Part shown: in pieces, positions 22,381 to 32,615 of the stretch | Layout: every line of letters starts with the position of its first letter | Numbering within the stretch: position 1 is the stretch's first letter | Source: Platanthera guangdongensis | Lineage: Eukaryota > Streptophyta > Magnoliopsida > Asparagales > Orchidaceae | Assembly (NCBI GenBank): GCA_039583875.1 | Contig: CM077151.1 | Span: forward strand, 111,246,609 to 111,310,608 | Reading direction: 5' to 3' | DNA: 64,000 bases | Program-made: the position numbers and the translations under genes | Notes under the pieces: generated by a model | Seen by the model: the letters and a program-made list of their open reading frames with translations, nothing else | Database searches by the model: none | Told to the model about the DNA's origin: nothing

Positions 22381-24134
22381 GGGTCGTTTTGTTTTGTGGG
22401 CAATTTATTAGTAAGGGACGCCGAGCAGACAACGTTAAGAGATACATGCGAAATATCCTCTAATTTGCGTTTATTAGAAAGTAATTCTTTTAAAAATTTC
22501 ACATATTTGGGCATTTGCGAGATAGCCTCGCAAAAAGGAACATTAATGTGAATTTGTTTTAATAATAAAATAAATTTTTCATATTGTGCGTCCTTACGCT
22601 CGTTATCAAATTTATGCGGATACGGCAAGGCCTTGTTTAAAATAATTTTTTCTTTTAAAATCGGTAAAGGCGGCGTAATCGAAGAAGGGGTTTGAGGTGT
22701 CGGAGGTGAAATATGTACCTGAGGGTCGGTCCGTTTTGGATCGACCACCTCCTTTCCACTACGGAGGGTTATAGTGTTGGCGTTCTCCCGCGGATTGGGC
22801 TCCGTATTTCCCGGCAGTGCCCCGAGCGCGCGCTCGGACATCATCCTCGCCAGTTGTCCAACCTGTTGTTCGAGAGTTTTTAGCGATCCGGTGATGTTCC
22901 GGATGTTTGACTCGTTGGACACAATATACTTAGAAAAGTTTTCCTCCATCGGGGAGGGTTTTGGAAGAAGAGGAGGTGGCAGAAATCCGGGCGCATAAGA
23001 AAAAGGGGGACGCTGCGCATTGTTCGGGTTGCTCCAAGAGAAATTTGGGTGATTCCTCCAACCCGGATTATAGTTATTACTATAAGGGTTGTTGTTGGGG
23101 TTGAAGGAAGGACGACATGAATTTCCTACGAAGTCCACGAACTCTTCGGCCACGCAGACGTTGGGGGAATAAAACAAGGCGGAGTGGAGGAGGCAGCAGA
23201 CATCTCCGCCACCTGCTTTGTTAACCTTTCAACTTGAAGGGTTAAGAGAGCAGTGGCATCCACTTCAAGAAAACCAGTCGCCGGCTTTGGGAATCCCCGC
23301 GGGACGTTCCATTGATAGGCCTTCATAGCCATCTCTTCGAATAAAGCCTAGGCAGCCTCGGGAGTTTTGTTGTTTAGTGTACCCCCGGCAGCCGCGTCAA
23401 TCATTTGATGCGTCTGAAAATTAAGCCCATTATATAAAATTTGTACTTGCAACCACATTGGTAGCGCGTGGTGCGGGCACCGGGGGAGGAATTCCTTAAA
23501 CCGTTCCCAAGTCTCGTATAGAGACTCAGGATCGTTTTGCACAAACGAAGAAATGTCCGCCCTCAACTTTGTAGTTTTTGCGGGCGGAAAGTACTTCGTT
23601 AGGAACCGCTCCGTCAACTCAGCCCATGTGGTGATACATCCTCGCGGGAGGGAATTTAACCACGCCTTGGCTTTGGACTTAAGGGAAAAAAGGAAATAAG
23701 CACAAGTGAATGGCATCATCAGTGACGCCATTATTCTTGAAGGTGCCGCATATTTCCAAAAAGTTGGACAAGTGGACATTCGGGTCCTCATCCGGCAGTC
23801 CATCGAACTGCACTGTGTTTTGTACCATTTGAATGACACTCGATTTTATTTCAAAATTATTATTCGCCACCGTAGGGCAAACAATACTAGACCCAGTATC
23901 ATCTAGGTTAGGCCGGGCATAATAAGACATAGTACGCTCGGCCGTCGTGGAAGAGTTAGGGGCGGCCATAACTTCGAAAGAGGGTTCGCCGATAGATTCT
24001 TCGAGGTCTAAAGAAGGAATTCGGCGTTGAGATCGAATACGCGCAAGGGAGCATTCGATCTCAGGGTCGAAGTCAAAATCTTCAGACTCGGAGGGTTGTC
24101 CACGGGTCATACACCCAAAGAAAAAATAAAACAA
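22341..24134 (-). pseudogene. Athila gag remnant
   Basis: Three frames are used (24134-23679, 23839-23348 and 23332-22341 with a further shift near 23150). Recognisable Athila gag blocks are NPNVHLSNFLEIC-like (about 23770), SLPRGCITTWAELTERFL (about 23640), ILYNGLNFQTHQMIDAAAGG (about 23430), YQWNVPRG (about 23310) and NNYNPGWRNHPNFSW (about 23060). A TAG at 23348-23350 sits where Trp is expected before ALFEEMA. The C-terminal part carries the coiled-coil-like LKTLEQQVGQLARMM. No CCHC knuckle is present, as in other Athila gags. Confidence 0.87.
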
Positions 24135-24247
24135 AATAAACTTTTTTTATTATTTTATTTAAAATGAAGTTTTTAGTTTTTTTTTAGTTTATAGAAAAAA
24201 AAAGTAAAAGTAATAGACTCCAGAATTCGAAATAGCAACTCGAAGAT

Positions 24248-24265
24248 TCCCCAGCAACAGCGCCA
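24248..24265 (-). other. Primer-binding site (tRNA-Asp type) of the Athila element
   Basis: On the minus strand TGGCGCTGTTGCTGGGGA begins 6 nt after the end of the 5' LTR. It differs from the usual Athila/Calypso-type PBS (complement of the tRNA-Asp 3' end) at two positions, both consistent with G-A transitions. Confidence 0.85.
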
Positions 24266-26432
24266 AAAACTTGATGCGCCCGCAAACAGACTCTTACTGT
24301 GGTTGGTTCGATGAGTCGATCGCCGCGGGCTTTCTACAGGAGGCAAGTGCACCTATCGCAAGTAGTACTCGATATTCGGGGGAATACCGAGGTCGTATTG
24401 TTCTCGGGGTTGGGTTGACTATTCTTACTCCTCCAGGAGGTCTATTATTTTACTGAAAGTAAGGTGGAGATTTTAATTAAGTAAAGACGGAAAAAGTAAA
24501 AGAGCGAAAAAATGATTTAGAAAAATTCGATGAAGGGTTAACGCTCGGCATCGAATCAGATTAAGACAAAAATAACTTTTAATAATTAGAGGACTTAGTT
24601 TTCAAATTAATTAAAGGCAACTTGGTCGTGGAGGTTCCACAAATGTGAGCGCACTTATCTATAGGAATATTGCTCACCAGAACGCTAAGACTATTTGACC
24701 GAACGTTAGTCCGACGAAGGATTCCTCTTAATGCCCGCTTTACGCTAATAACCCCGCCATTGGGTGGGGAACCCAATCCGGTAGAATTATGCTTGTCCTC
24801 TCTCGAGGGTATGCACGCAACTCTATTTACTCAGGGGTGATCTGTCTATACGCACGGCCTCTCGGCTAGCTAGCGTATGGATAACAGAAATAGGGCCCAC
24901 ACATCAATTTGTGGTCCTATGCGTCGTTAACCCGGGGCAAACCTTAAGTGCTTAAATTAAAATGAAAATAAAGAGCTTTAATTATTACGAATTATTTTAA
25001 ATATCCCAAAGCTCTTCGATGCCGAGGCTAATAGCGATTAGCCACACATCGGTATGGGGACGGCTTTATAATTTGATGAGGCGTGAGTTCGAAATTAAGC
25101 GCTAAAAGGTTATAAGAATAAGACATGAAAATGACAAACATTTAGAAACTAGAAAAGTTAGCTAAAACAAGAAATCACGTACACTCCAAATTATAAATAA
25201 AACAGAATAAACTAAATAACAAAAAAAGGAAAATTACAAGTCCTACTCAAACGAGTAGGCGGGAAATAAAGGCACGCTATTTAACTCTTAACGAGTAGGC
25301 AGAAATAAATGCAAGTACAAGTCCTACTAAAATAATTACAGAAAAATAAAAGACCTGCCATTTAAGTCAAATGAGTAGGCGGTAAACAAAATCCGGTCAT
25401 TTAACTCCTAGCGAGTAGGCAGAAATAAATGCTAACACACACTCTCTACATAATTGAAAGAAAGCAATAAAACTATCTCCTACACACACGCACTCTACGT
25501 AATTGAAGAAAGCCATAAAATAAAGCATGAAAATAAAGCATGAAAAACTAACTCGTACACTCACACACTCTGCATAAATCAAAGAAAGCAATAAAATAAA
25601 GCATTAAAATTTATCTCCTACACACACACACTCTACATGGAAGTTGAAATGACAAAATGAAAACTAACTCTTGCACTAACACATACAAATTAAAAGAAAA
25701 AATGAAAGTTACCAAAAATTTAAAACTACTAATTTTCTATACTTAGGTTTTACAAAAAATAAATAAAAAGAAGAAAATAAAATTTTAAGAGAACAAAAGT
25801 TTTTCAAAACAAATCAAAAAACTAAAGTTATTTAAAAATTAAAATTTCAACATTTTCATTCTTAGGATTTCATAAAAGTGATAAAAAAGTGAAAAGAAAA
25901 TGAAAAGAACAAAAAAGGTTTTACAATCTTACAAAAAAAACTAAGTAAAAAAAAATAAAATCACTTTCAAAACTCTTTTATAAATACATAAGAATGAAAT
26001 TTAAAAAAAACATTAAGGAAGAACATGTTGAAGAAGAGATAAACATATCATACCATGCTTAGAAATGAAATCTATAACAAACTCTAACATTGAGACAGGT
26101 AAAAAAAACATAGAAAATGAACAAGTTACACTCATACACACACACACACTTTTCATAAAAGGAAGAACAAAGGAGAAACTAAGGATAAAATGAGAAGAAA
26201 AGTGGGCACATAAGTTCATTCCAAAGCCATTTAAGAAGAGAAAAACTAACATTTTTATTGATTAAAATAGACTATTACAAAGCTATTACAAAGCTAAAGC
26301 TAAAGCAAAAAACAAACATGAAAGGAAGGGGGGAGAAATCTCCTTACATAGCAAAGGAATCCACGGATGCAGCCCATAAAACACACTAAAGTGGCTCAAA
26401 AATGTGAACCCTTGGTCATTACAGAAGTGGGG

Positions 26433-26483
26433 TATTTATAGGGAAAAAAATTCTAAGTACACGCCCTCCGACACGGGCGTGTC
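26433..26483 (-). promoter_or_regulatory. Promoter block of the Athila 5' LTR
   Basis: CTATAAATA on the minus strand at 26441-26433, with GACACGGGCGTGTC at 26470-26483 about 30 bp upstream. This LTR would drive the genomic transcript. Assigned by sequence and position only. Confidence 0.55.
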
Positions 26484-26633
26484 GGCGGGCGTGTCACTAC
26501 AGTTTGCGATGGCGGTTGGCGATTTGACGACAAAGTTGACTTTGGGCTGGACACGTATCGGTCACGTAGTGGTCACGCCCCAGGTCACGGCGTGACGGTG
26601 GGCATGTCGAGGAGGTGGATCTGGGCGCGGGTT

Positions 26634-26870
26634 TGTCGAGCGGAAATCATCGAGCTACTGGAGAATCGTCGAGCTGCTGGAGAATCGTCGAACGGAAAGT
26701 CGAGCTGAAATCATCGATCGGAAATTGTCGAGTTATTGGAGAATCGTCGAACGGAAAGTCGAGCTGAAATCGTAGATCGGAAATCGTCGAACGGAAAGTC
26801 GAGCTGAAAACGTCGATCGGAAATCGTCGAGCTGCTGGAGAATCGTCGAGCGTGCGTTTGTCGAGCGGAA
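26634..26870. repeat. TCGA-rich tandem array in the Athila 5' LTR
   Basis: Same vocabulary as 16344-16600 but with different unit order and number, so the array has changed independently in the two LTRs since insertion. Confidence 0.78.
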
Positions 26871-27113
26871 ATCGCTGATTCCACGGGTTTGACGAATCAC
26901 GGCCTGGTCACGGGCGTGACCTATAGGACACGGGCGTGACATGTCAATTTTTGACAATTTCCTGAAAAATTTCAGAAATCAAAATTAAGTTAGGTTACGC
27001 AAATATTTACAAAAAGAGACATATGTATAAACAAAAAATAACTAAAAATTATGAATAAGAACTAAAATGATATAAATAAAGTACTAAAATATGCGTATAT
27101 TTATAATTCATTA

Positions 27114-27118
27114 GTTGT
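27114..27118. other. Target-site duplication GTTGT, right flank of the Athila element
   Basis: Matches 13984-13988. Joining 13988 to 27119 restores continuous Tat-type LTR sequence. Confidence 0.88.
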
Positions 27119-27394
27119 ACACAATCCCCGCTCTTTTCGAGTTTGGCACAAGCTCGGAAAGAAACATCCAACCAACATATTCGCTGAGTGGCCTTCTTAG
27201 AGCCAAAAATATTTGGCCCCTCCCAGAGGAGTCAACCTGTCATGTCAGCTAATGGGAGCCTGGGTGACGTGACGGCCTCGGGGTAAAAAATGCTTGGCCT
27301 CCCCGAGGGGTCAACCTATCACGCCAGCTAATGGGAGCCTGGGTGACTAGAAGGCCTCGGGGTAAAGAGCAATTGGCCTCCATGAGAGGTACCA
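27119..27394 (-). repeat. Tat-type LTR, second segment, with ~80-bp tandem repeat
   Basis: Continuation of the LTR interrupted at 13988. Units start at 27213, 27294 and 27373 (TTGGCC...; inner words GCTAATGGGAGCCTGGGTGA and GGCCTCGGGGTAAA). The third unit is cut by chromovirus II. The last five bases (27390-27394, TACCA) are the chromovirus II target duplication. Confidence 0.72.
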
Positions 27395-29337
27395 TGTAAC
27401 ACCCCCATCCGTCGTATGTCATATAACAGAAGGTCCAGCTAGAACCCGACGCCATATACCACGAACATTCGGAAGGGTTACGTATGAATAACCAAACTAT
27501 CCAATTAAGACTACTCGTCCTAGCATAGAGCATTCTAGCGGAAGCTTTTAAACAGTTGAAAGAACCCATAAATGTATCCAATAAACATGAATGTCCACCA
27601 CCACTACAACTGGAATGAAAACAAATACACTGAAAAGTACACGGCCTTATGGCCTTACAAAGGTTCACTTAATAAAGTAATGTTTTCCATACATCGGCTC
27701 GCAGGCCGGCCACACATGACAAAATAAAGTACAAATTTTTGCTTGGGCCTTCGAGGGCCAGCTCAACAACATGGGCTCCAGCCCGCTATTTGGTACTTGA
27801 CTCCGCAGCACCTACAAGCAACATTTCACCGCACGGTGGCAAACAAAGCAATGGTCAGCTAATGCTGACCAAATTATAACGACCCCGCCCCTAACTCGGG
27901 ACGGCGGTGCTCCTTCCCTGCAATTCATTAGCCCGACTAAACAGTATAGTACAAACATACTTCGCCACAGGTGTAGGCTCGCACGGCCAAACACCCCGTG
28001 CACTCTGGGCACATTATCGGTGAATCCTGACACTTCAGCGTCTTCACCACCACCCCCGGGATAGCAACAACATGAGCATTTTAGCCTTTCTGACCACTCT
28101 CTAAGGCTCCCGACTATGCCAATGGCCAGTCCCCTTTTCGGGTCTCTCGCACCGAACCACGTAGCCCAGGTCCGATTCCACTTGCCTGTTGCTCACAACG
28201 CGTAGTACACCTTAAGACGCGCGTACGAGCAAAGTTTCTCTTGGATCCTGACATTTCCAAACAATCACATAACCCAGTTAGGTTCAAGGCCGGTTCCCAG
28301 ACCGCCAAGTTAGCAGAACAACGATTCTGCTCAGTTTTCCGGGTGCGCATTGGAGTTAATCCCAAGGATCCCTGCTGCAATCTACCACGTAGAAACCCGA
28401 AAACCCAAAGCACAGAGTCTTCTCCGGCAAACCATAACAAATGCAACATCACCGATCCATACCAACATGTCCAGGTAGGCTTCACACACAATGCCTATGT
28501 CCGTACTTCGATTCTGGACTCTATATGCAACATAAGGGGGACTATTCCCGTCAACCCCAAGGAACACCGTACTCTCGCCGCACACTCGCGGGAGCGGGTT
28601 TCCCTATGCAAAAAGGAAAAGAGCTTCACATGCTCAAGTAGAGAATCGTTACCCTTGTAGTACGCTTTTGCGCCATGGAAAATTACACGGATAGAAGCCT
28701 TCGCAACAGTATTTCCTCCACGGATCCGCTCTCTGTTCTCTAAACGGTGCTCTGATGCTCTGCCGGCAGCCGGAATCCTCCTTCTTCTTCCTCCTCTCTC
28801 TAACTCCTTGGAAGAGAGTGCTTAAGATAGAAATGAGGAATTGATCCTCTATTTCCGACCTTAACAGAGTAGGAACTCATCTGGGCCGTCGGATCTTAAT
28901 TAAAGAAAATGGACGGCTCAGATCCGCACAAAAATCCCCAAATCGGAGCCGAACACGGCTTGCACACGGCTGTGTCCCAGGCCGTGTGCCTAGATCCAAG
29001 CACGATCGTCGAACACAGGGACTCACATGGGCGTGTCGCTCGTATCGGAAACTGACACGCCCGTGTCCTGGGACCGTGTCACAGAAAACTGCCACGCCAA
29101 CCGACACGACTCTTGGGAACACGGGTACTGACATGGGTAGGCACACACCCGTGTCAGATGACACGCCTATGTCACTCTGCCTTGTTTCATGTTGTGTCCT
29201 TCTCTGGACACAACTAGGCAACAGAGGGCTCCACACGACCTTGGACACGCCTGTGTCCTAGGCCGTGTACCCCTAACCGACACCAAAAATTCCCTTTTTG
29301 ACGCGACCAGCTTGATTATGATTTTTGGGCCATTACA
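27395..29337 (-). repeat. Chromovirus II 3' LTR (left copy)
   Basis: TGTAACACCCCC...CCATTACA on the plus strand. Its U3 end (right side, 28950-29290) is packed with CACGGC, CGTGTC and GACACGCCCGTGTC words. Small ORFs here (for example 28241-28660) are not genes. Confidence 0.92.
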
Positions 29338-29340
29338 AAT

Positions 29341-29357
29341 CTCACCCCCCCCTTAAG
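29341..29357 (-). other. Polypurine tract of chromovirus II
   Basis: On the minus strand CTTAAGGGGGGGGTGAG lies 3 bases before the 3' LTR, preceded by GGGACAAAATTC, the usual pre-PPT motif type of chromoviruses. Confidence 0.75.
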
Positions 29358-29393
29358 GAATTTTGTCCCAAAATTAAGTAAAGGTACACAAAA

Positions 29394-30832
29394 TTAAATG
29401 TTACCTGAGTGGAATAACTCGGGGTATTCCTCCAACATAGCTTGCTCTCGCTCCCAAGAAAGCTCCTCACATCCGCAGTTATCCCAACGGACCTTAACCA
29501 TTCGGATTTCCTTGTTGTGGAGTCGTTTGACTTCAATGTCTTCTATACGTATAAGCTTGACCTTTGTCGTCAACTCGTAATCAACCGACACTTGATCGAC
29601 AACAACTATCTGTGAAGGCTCTTGCACTGCCTTACGCAACACCGATATGTGGAACACATCGTGCAGCCCACTCAACTCCACCGACAGCTTCAATCTATAC
29701 ACTGCTTTGCCAACACGCTCCAGGATTTCAAATGGTCCAAGGTATCTCGGACTCAGCTTCTTCAAGCATCGAACCCGCGAAACACCCTTAAATGGCTTGA
29801 TTTTTAAATACACCCAGTCGCCAACACCGAACTCCACGTTCCTATGCTTGGCATTATAGTACTTTGCTTACCTATCCTGAGCGATCTTCAACCTTTCCTG
29901 AATTGTACGTACCATTGAAGTGGCGTCTTCCACCGCTTGATGTTTATACAACTTCGACTCGTCTGTCTCCAACCAAGACAACGGCATACGACACTTCCTC
30001 CCATACAAGGCCTCGAAGGGTGCCATTCCAATACTCTCTTGAAATTTGTTGTTATACGCAAACTCCACCATGTACAGGTGATCTTCCCAATGATTTCTGA
30101 AATCTAGGACGCACATGCGAAGCATGTCCTCCATCGTCATGTTGACCCTTTCGGCCTGACCGTCTGTCTGTGGGTGGAAGGTTGTTCTGAAACTCAGCTT
30201 AGTTTCCAACAAACTATGCACCAGCCTCCAGTCCTTCGACGTGAAGCGTCCATCTTGATCACTAACAATACTGCATGACACACCATGCAACCGTACGATA
30301 TTGTACACATAGAGTTTGGCTAACTTTTCCACCGAATCCTCCTTCCTATTCGGGATGAAGTGCGACACTTTTGTCAACCTATCTACGACCACCCAGATGG
30401 CGTCGTTTCCCCTCTACGACTTTGGCAAACCATGTACAAAATCCATAGAAATGTCGTCGAATTTCCATTCCGGGATAGGCAAGGACTTTATGAAGCCTCC
30501 GGGCTTCTGGCACTCCGCTTTCACTAACGGACAAGTTTGGCACTTGGCCACATAAAGTGCTACATCCTTCTTTAATCCTGGCCACCAGAATAACTTTTTC
30601 ATGACTCTATACATCTTTGTGCTTCCCGGGTGGATTGAGTACTTGGTATGATGTGCCTCATACATCAACTCCTCCAGAAGATTATCTGCACTAGGGACGC
30701 ATAGACGATCGTCCTTCCTTAGCAGTCCATCCTCAATCGCAAACTAGGAATTTGACCCATTCAAAGATTCATCTAAGATCTGCTTCATGCTGCTATCCTG
30801 AATCAAAACCCGTCGAACTCTATCAGCCAGGT
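29394..30832 (-). pseudogene. Chromovirus II pol, 3' part: integrase and chromodomain
   Basis: From the Copia insertion point leftward: RNase H-integrase linker, HHCC finger (HHTKYSIHPGSTKM...CQTCPLVKAEC, about 30655-30540), DDE core (SMDFVHGLPKS; VSDQDGRF; PQTDGQAERVN), GPF-like tail (SPRYLGPFEILERVG) and a chromodomain ending SWEREQAMLEEYPELF at 29406. Stops and shifts: a TAG after GLPKS near 30415 (Gln expected from chromovirus III), a break at 29838-29868, and a TAG in the linker near 30748. The other half of pol resumes at 40056 after the Copia insertion. Confidence 0.88.
30828..30832. other. Target-site duplication CAGGT, left flank of the Copia element
   Basis: Matched by CAGGT at 40051-40055. 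Confidence 0.9.
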
Positions 30833-30989
30833 TGTTGGAACCCTAGTTCTGATTTGGGTAAGGATCACTATTAAGTTTGCTTAGACTGACCAAAAATGTA
30901 TAGTCAGGGTCATAGATTTATTTCTTTAGTCTAGGCCAAGAGTCAACATCACATGGATCAGTCTACAACAGCCTATCAGAGACTCAAGA

Positions 30990-31330
30990 AGTTGTGTCGA
31001 CACAGACAGCAGTTGTGTCGACACAGACAATATCAGTCGACAACAGAATAAGTTGTGTCAACACCCAGCAGGAGTTGTGTCGACACACAAAAAGGTTGTG
31101 TCGACACCCAGAAGGGTTTGTGTCGATACACAGAAAGGATGTATCGTCACCCAGAAGATTTGTGTCGACACACAGACTATCAGTCGACACAGATAATATT
31201 AGTCGACACTAGCTCAGTCAATACAAGAAGGATTTGTGTTGACATAGTTCACAGATTGTTAGTCGACAGTATCAGTCGACACCAGAAGGACTTGTGTCGA
31301 CACCCAGAACCATCTATCGACACATTTCAC
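30990..31330. repeat. GTGTCGACAC palindrome array in the Copia LTR
   Basis: Perfect 10-bp palindromes recur every ~21-22 bp. Spacers alternate between CCAGAAGG-like and ACAGAAAG-like, so the higher-order unit is about 43 bp. Six copies are perfect here and others are one base off (GTGTCAACAC, GTGTCGATAC). The 3' LTR equivalent (38551-38870) has seven perfect copies at its left side. Confidence 0.88.
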
Positions 31331-32324
31331 AGAAGTTGTTTGAGAAGGATAAGTCAAATTCTCAGGTCGACGAATCAAGTTCTCAGGTCGACGATTTCTG
31401 GCTTCTTCAGTATGACATTCCAGAAAATATTCTAAGTCCAGAAACAATTCTCAGCTCGATGAACAGAAGGTATCTGATCGACGAACACAGGAACTCAGCT
31501 CGACGATCGTCGATCTCCCATCGACGATATGCAAATATATTCTGATAATTAATGCTGACATTCTCAAAGCTGATAGCCGTATCTCATAAAGCATTAATTA
31601 TGGTATTCACAGAATATTTTGTCAAGACAGTTGTGGAAGTGCATTTATGATTGCAAGCCATTCTACCCATTTGGGCTCCTAAATTCTTGCAGAGAATTAA
31701 GTATTGTCTGGGAATTCAAATTCAGGTCGTTAGTCTTTACAAATATACAGAGAACTTAAAAAGACAGAAACAAGAAGAATCAAATACAGTGATACAAAAA
31801 AAAGGATAGTCAGTCAGAAATTCAATCCTTTTGCCCTCAAGGTTTCTTGCTTTTGCCAAAACAAACAAGGAAGAAGAAGAACTTGCTGAACACAAAAATC
31901 TCTCTAGTCTTCTTCCTTCATCAGGCTCCAACATTCTACAGAGAGCTTGAATCAACATCAATCTGAAGACCTACACCCTGGACAAAGCTTTCATCTTCCT
32001 GAAACTACTCAATATCTCAGGGGGAGCTTTGGCATCATCAAATCCACATAGTCTTTCTCATTGTGTTTGAGAAAGAGAAGACTGTCATCAACTTTTTCTT
32101 TAACCTCTCGTGTACAGGGTTCTTAGTCCCTTCAAAAGTAAACTCCTTGGTGATAGGGAACCTGATCAAAAACCTATTGGTTTTTAGGCACCTGATCAAA
32201 AGCCTGAAGGGTTTCTAAATCTACCTGAAGCAAATATTATGGTGACAGGGCACCTGATCAAAAATCTGAGTGGATTCCTACCAGGGTGGTAGAAGAGTGG
32301 ATGTACCCAGATTTGGGGAACCAC

Positions 32325-32331
32325 TATAAAA
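32325..32331 (+). promoter_or_regulatory. TATA box of the Copia 5' LTR
   Basis: TATAAAA, about 195 bp before the LTR end, in a plausible U3/R position. Confidence 0.5.
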
Positions 32332-32521
32332 TTTCTTGTTTCGTCTGGATTGCCTTGTGTTTTCTTTGTGCTTTGTGCTGTGATGGTTTCTTGCTTTTAC
32401 CTTTTCATATAAGTACCTATATTTCAATTCCGCAATATATATCTAAACAAATTTTTTTATATACTCTATTCACCCCCCCCCCCCCCTCTAGAGTAAACTG
32501 TATCTATCCCTCACTTTCAAT

Positions 32522-32532
32522 TGGTATCAGAG
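32522..32532 (+). other. Primer-binding site (initiator tRNA-Met type) of the Copia element
   Basis: TGGTATCAGAG two bases after the LTR end. Fixes the boundary and plus orientation. Confidence 0.9.
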
Positions 32533-32615
32533 GGTGTGTTTTTAAGGTTGTACAGGCTAACACCTGAACCTAAGATCTCTGGTAGATATCTGTTTACCCT
32601 ATTCTTTGTTATACC

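Larger units (their letters stand above)
13989..27113 (-). mobile_element. Athila-lineage Gypsy element, complete but decayed
   Basis: A 13.1-kb element with two ~2.85-kb LTRs, 5-bp target duplication GTTGT, tRNA-Asp-type PBS next to the right LTR (the 5' LTR for this strand), and gag, protease, RT, RNase H and integrase in the usual order reading leftward. About 2 kb of noncoding sequence follows integrase, with no readable envelope-like ORF. All coding regions carry frameshifts or stops. The two LTRs differ at about 8 positions in the first ~180 bp (hand count). It sits inside the LTR of the Tat-type element. Confidence 0.92.
24272..27113 (-). repeat. Athila 5' LTR (right copy)
   Basis: Starts TGATGCGCCC and ends TTCATTA, where the final CA is mutated to TA. 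It is collinear with the left LTR and carries the same GAGTAGG palindromes, CA repeats, TATA (26433-26441), palindrome (26470-26483) and TCGA array (26634-26870). Confidence 0.92.
30833..32519 (+). repeat. Copia 5' LTR
   Basis: Starts TGTTGGAACCC and ends TCACTTTCA. It holds the GTGTCGACAC palindrome array (30990-31330), a second cluster of TCGACGA words (31366-31535), a TATA box at 32325 and a C-run near 32472-32486. It has one more ~21-bp palindrome unit at the array start than the 3' LTR. Confidence 0.93.

Noticed and set aside
28114..28660. ORFs of 125-139 aa in the chromovirus II LTR
   Set aside because: Located wholly within an LTR, interrupted or altered in the other LTR copy (44178-44713), and without domain features.
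30990..31330. Regularly spaced palindromes as a CRISPR array
   Set aside because: The spacers are themselves repeated (two alternating types) and the array is present in both LTRs of a Copia element.
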